Of a stretch of 6,122 nucleotides of DNA, positions 4,954 to 6,122 are shown piece by piece. Within the stretch, counting starts at the first letter, position 1. Every line of letters begins with the position of its first letter. The notes below the pieces were generated by a model. That model did not search any database. It saw nothing but the letters and a program-made list of their open reading frames with translations, and was not told the origin of the DNA. The DNA is taken from positions 2,510 through 8,631 of the forward strand of contig PLSG01000577.1 of the NCBI GenBank assembly GCA_003164155.1. Reading direction: 5' to 3'. This DNA is from Parachlamydiaceae bacterium (GTDB lineage Bacteria > Chlamydiota > Chlamydiia > Chlamydiales > Parachlamydiaceae). The position numbers and the translations under genes are program-made.

Positions 4954-5011
4954 GCAATCTGCGCCCCCAAGGGGTAAGGATCTGGGAGGCAAACACAAAT
5001 ATAGGTAAAGC

Positions 5012-6122
5012 GTGGAAGATGCATTCAAATACCTCGAAAATATTTCACTTAGTCAAAAAAAAATGGTGGCTTTGGTTGAAGAGTGGGGAAATATCAATTC
5101 GGGATCCCAAAATTGCGAGGGATTGCACAGTATGTGTCAAGCACTTGGCAAAGCCTTCAGCACATTTGAAGGGCCAGTGGAAGAGATTGCCGTTCCTTGG
5201 CGCAAAATGCACACTGGAACTTGCCATGGCAAAACCGCCTGCCAGCCCAAAGCTTTGGCCTTGAAAATTCGCCCTGAAGCACCTATACAGGTCTTTTTGG
5301 GAGGGCATATGGACACCGTATTTCCTAAAGAAAGCTCCTTCCAGAAGGTCACCTACCTCAACAACAATACGATGCAAGGACCCGGCGTTTCCGATATGAA
5401 AAGCGGCCTGGTGATTATGCTGCATGCTTTGCAGGCCTTCGAACAGACGCCCTGGGCGCGAGAGATTGGCTGGGAAGTGCTCATCACTCCCGATGAAGAG
5501 ACCGGATCGATTGGGTCGGCGCAGCTTTTAAAAGAGCGCGCCAAGCGCAACCATGTAGGGCTGATTTTTGAACCGGCCTATGCCGACGGCTCATACGTCA
5601 GCGCGCGCAAAGGCTCGATAAATTATACCTTGGTGGTACATGGAAAAGCGGCGCATGCCGGCCGCGATTTCCATCTTGGCCGCAGCGCCATCTATGCCTT
5701 GGCGCATTTCGTCCACCTTCTAGAAGCTGTCAATTGCCCAGAGAAAGGGATTACGGTAAATGTCGGCCGCATAGAGGGGGGCGTGGCATCCAACATAGTT
5801 CCGGAACTTGCCCTTTGCCATTTTAATGTACGCATGGGCGTGATCGATGACGTGGAGCACTTGCGCCAAAATATTGTGGAACTAGTCGAGGCGTGCCAAA
5901 AGCGCGAGGGGATCAAAATGGAGTTAATTGAAAATGTCATGCGCCCTCCCAAGCCATTTGACAGTGCTACCCAAAATTTATTTGAGCAGATGAAAAAATG
6001 CGCCTGCAGCCTGCATCAGCCTTTTAAATGGCAAGCCAGCGGGGGAGTCAGCGATGGCAACTTGATGGCCGCTGCCGGACTGCCCAACATCGACACCTTA
6101 GGGGGGATAGGGGGGAACTTAC
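5012..6122 (+). CDS. M20-family metallopeptidase, carboxypeptidase G2-like (truncated by window edge)
   Basis: Zinc-dependent cytosolic hydrolase of the M20 clan, which cleaves C-terminal residues or N-acyl amino acids. The visible 370 codons hold the catalytic domain interrupted by the dimerisation domain (about 205-310). Expected metal ligands and catalytic residues are H99 and D101 in GGHMDTVF (97-104), D128 in GPGVSDMKSG (123-132), and the E162-E163 pair in PDEETGS (160-166), with E162 as general base. EPAYADG follows, then the dimerisation motif GKAAHAG. The sequence stops at GGIGGNL, just before the expected last histidine ligand. The start is GTG at 5012: an in-frame TAA lies one codon upstream, and a modest AGG site is eight to nine bases before it. 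The alternative ATG at 5063 would remove the first 17 residues and has no Shine-Dalgarno. The substrate cannot be named; there is no signal peptide. Confidence 0.92.
   Translation, partial: MEDAFKYLENISLSQKKMVALVEEWGNINSGSQNCEGLHSMCQALGKAFSTFEGPVEEIAVPWRKMHTGTCHGKTACQPKALALKIRPEAPIQVFLGGHMDTVFPKESSFQKVTYLNNNTMQGPGVSDMKSGLVIMLHALQAFEQTPWAREIGWEVLITPDEETGSIGSAQLLKERAKRNHVGLIFEPAYADGSYVSARKGSINYTLVVHGKAAHAGRDFHLGRSAIYALAHFVHLLEAVNCPEKGITVNVGRIEGGVASNIVPELALCHFNVRMGVIDDVEHLRQNIVELVEACQKREGIKMELIENVMRPPKPFDSATQNLFEQMKKCACSLHQPFKWQASGGVSDGNLMAAAGLPNIDTLGGIGGNL

Noticed and set aside
5045..5952. Several minus-strand frames opposite the M20 peptidase
   Set aside because: They are shadows of a gene whose motifs run continuously through the plus strand, and none has a ribosome binding site or recognisable product.

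Overview
The window looks like chromosomal DNA from a member of the Chlamydiae, most likely a Parachlamydia- or Waddlia-like environmental lineage. The main evidence is the same-strand order nrdR - dksA - lspA, which matches the block I recall from Chlamydia trachomatis (CT406-CT407-CT408). It is supported by a short DksA that keeps only one of the four zinc-finger cysteines. The flanking genes (rimO, two unrecognised proteins, an M20 peptidase) are not in the order I know from Chlamydia, so I favour an environmental relative. No mobile element, CRISPR array, tRNA or rRNA was seen.

Layout. Positions 1-1069 (minus) hold the 5' part of rimO, which runs off the left edge. Positions 1070-1285 are intergenic, with a hairpin plus T-run terminator on the minus strand and a short GGGCAC-type hexamer array. 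Positions 1286-3551 (minus) are a four-gene block transcribed in the order nrdR, dksA, lspA and an unrecognised 239-residue protein. The last two are separated by only one stop codon and one sense codon, in the same frame. Positions 3552-3934 are a divergent intergenic region with a plausible nrdR promoter and an unusual array of 9-base units in inverted orientation. Positions 3935-4537 (plus) encode an exported protein whose mature N-terminal half resembles a heavy-metal-associated (HMA) fold. Positions 4543-4794 (minus) encode a small unrecognised cytosolic protein that converges on it with a 5-base gap. Positions 5012-6122 (plus) hold the first 370 codons of an M20 (carboxypeptidase G2-like) metallopeptidase with a GTG start and a good promoter upstream. 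It runs off the right edge.

Biology. The nrdR block joins a ribonucleotide reductase repressor, a DksA-type RNA polymerase factor and the lipoprotein signal peptidase. These are housekeeping functions with no obvious shared pathway, so co-transcription probably reflects ancestral order. Start sites were moved inward from the longest reading frame for lspA (to 2551) and nrdR (to 3551), because good ribosome binding sites and family N-termini support the inner ATGs. I see no clear new multi-gene system. The points most worth a second look are the zinc-ligand-depleted DksA, the exported HMA-like protein, the inverted 9-mer array, the long hairpin in the lspA leader, and the single-stop junction between lspA and the 239-residue gene.
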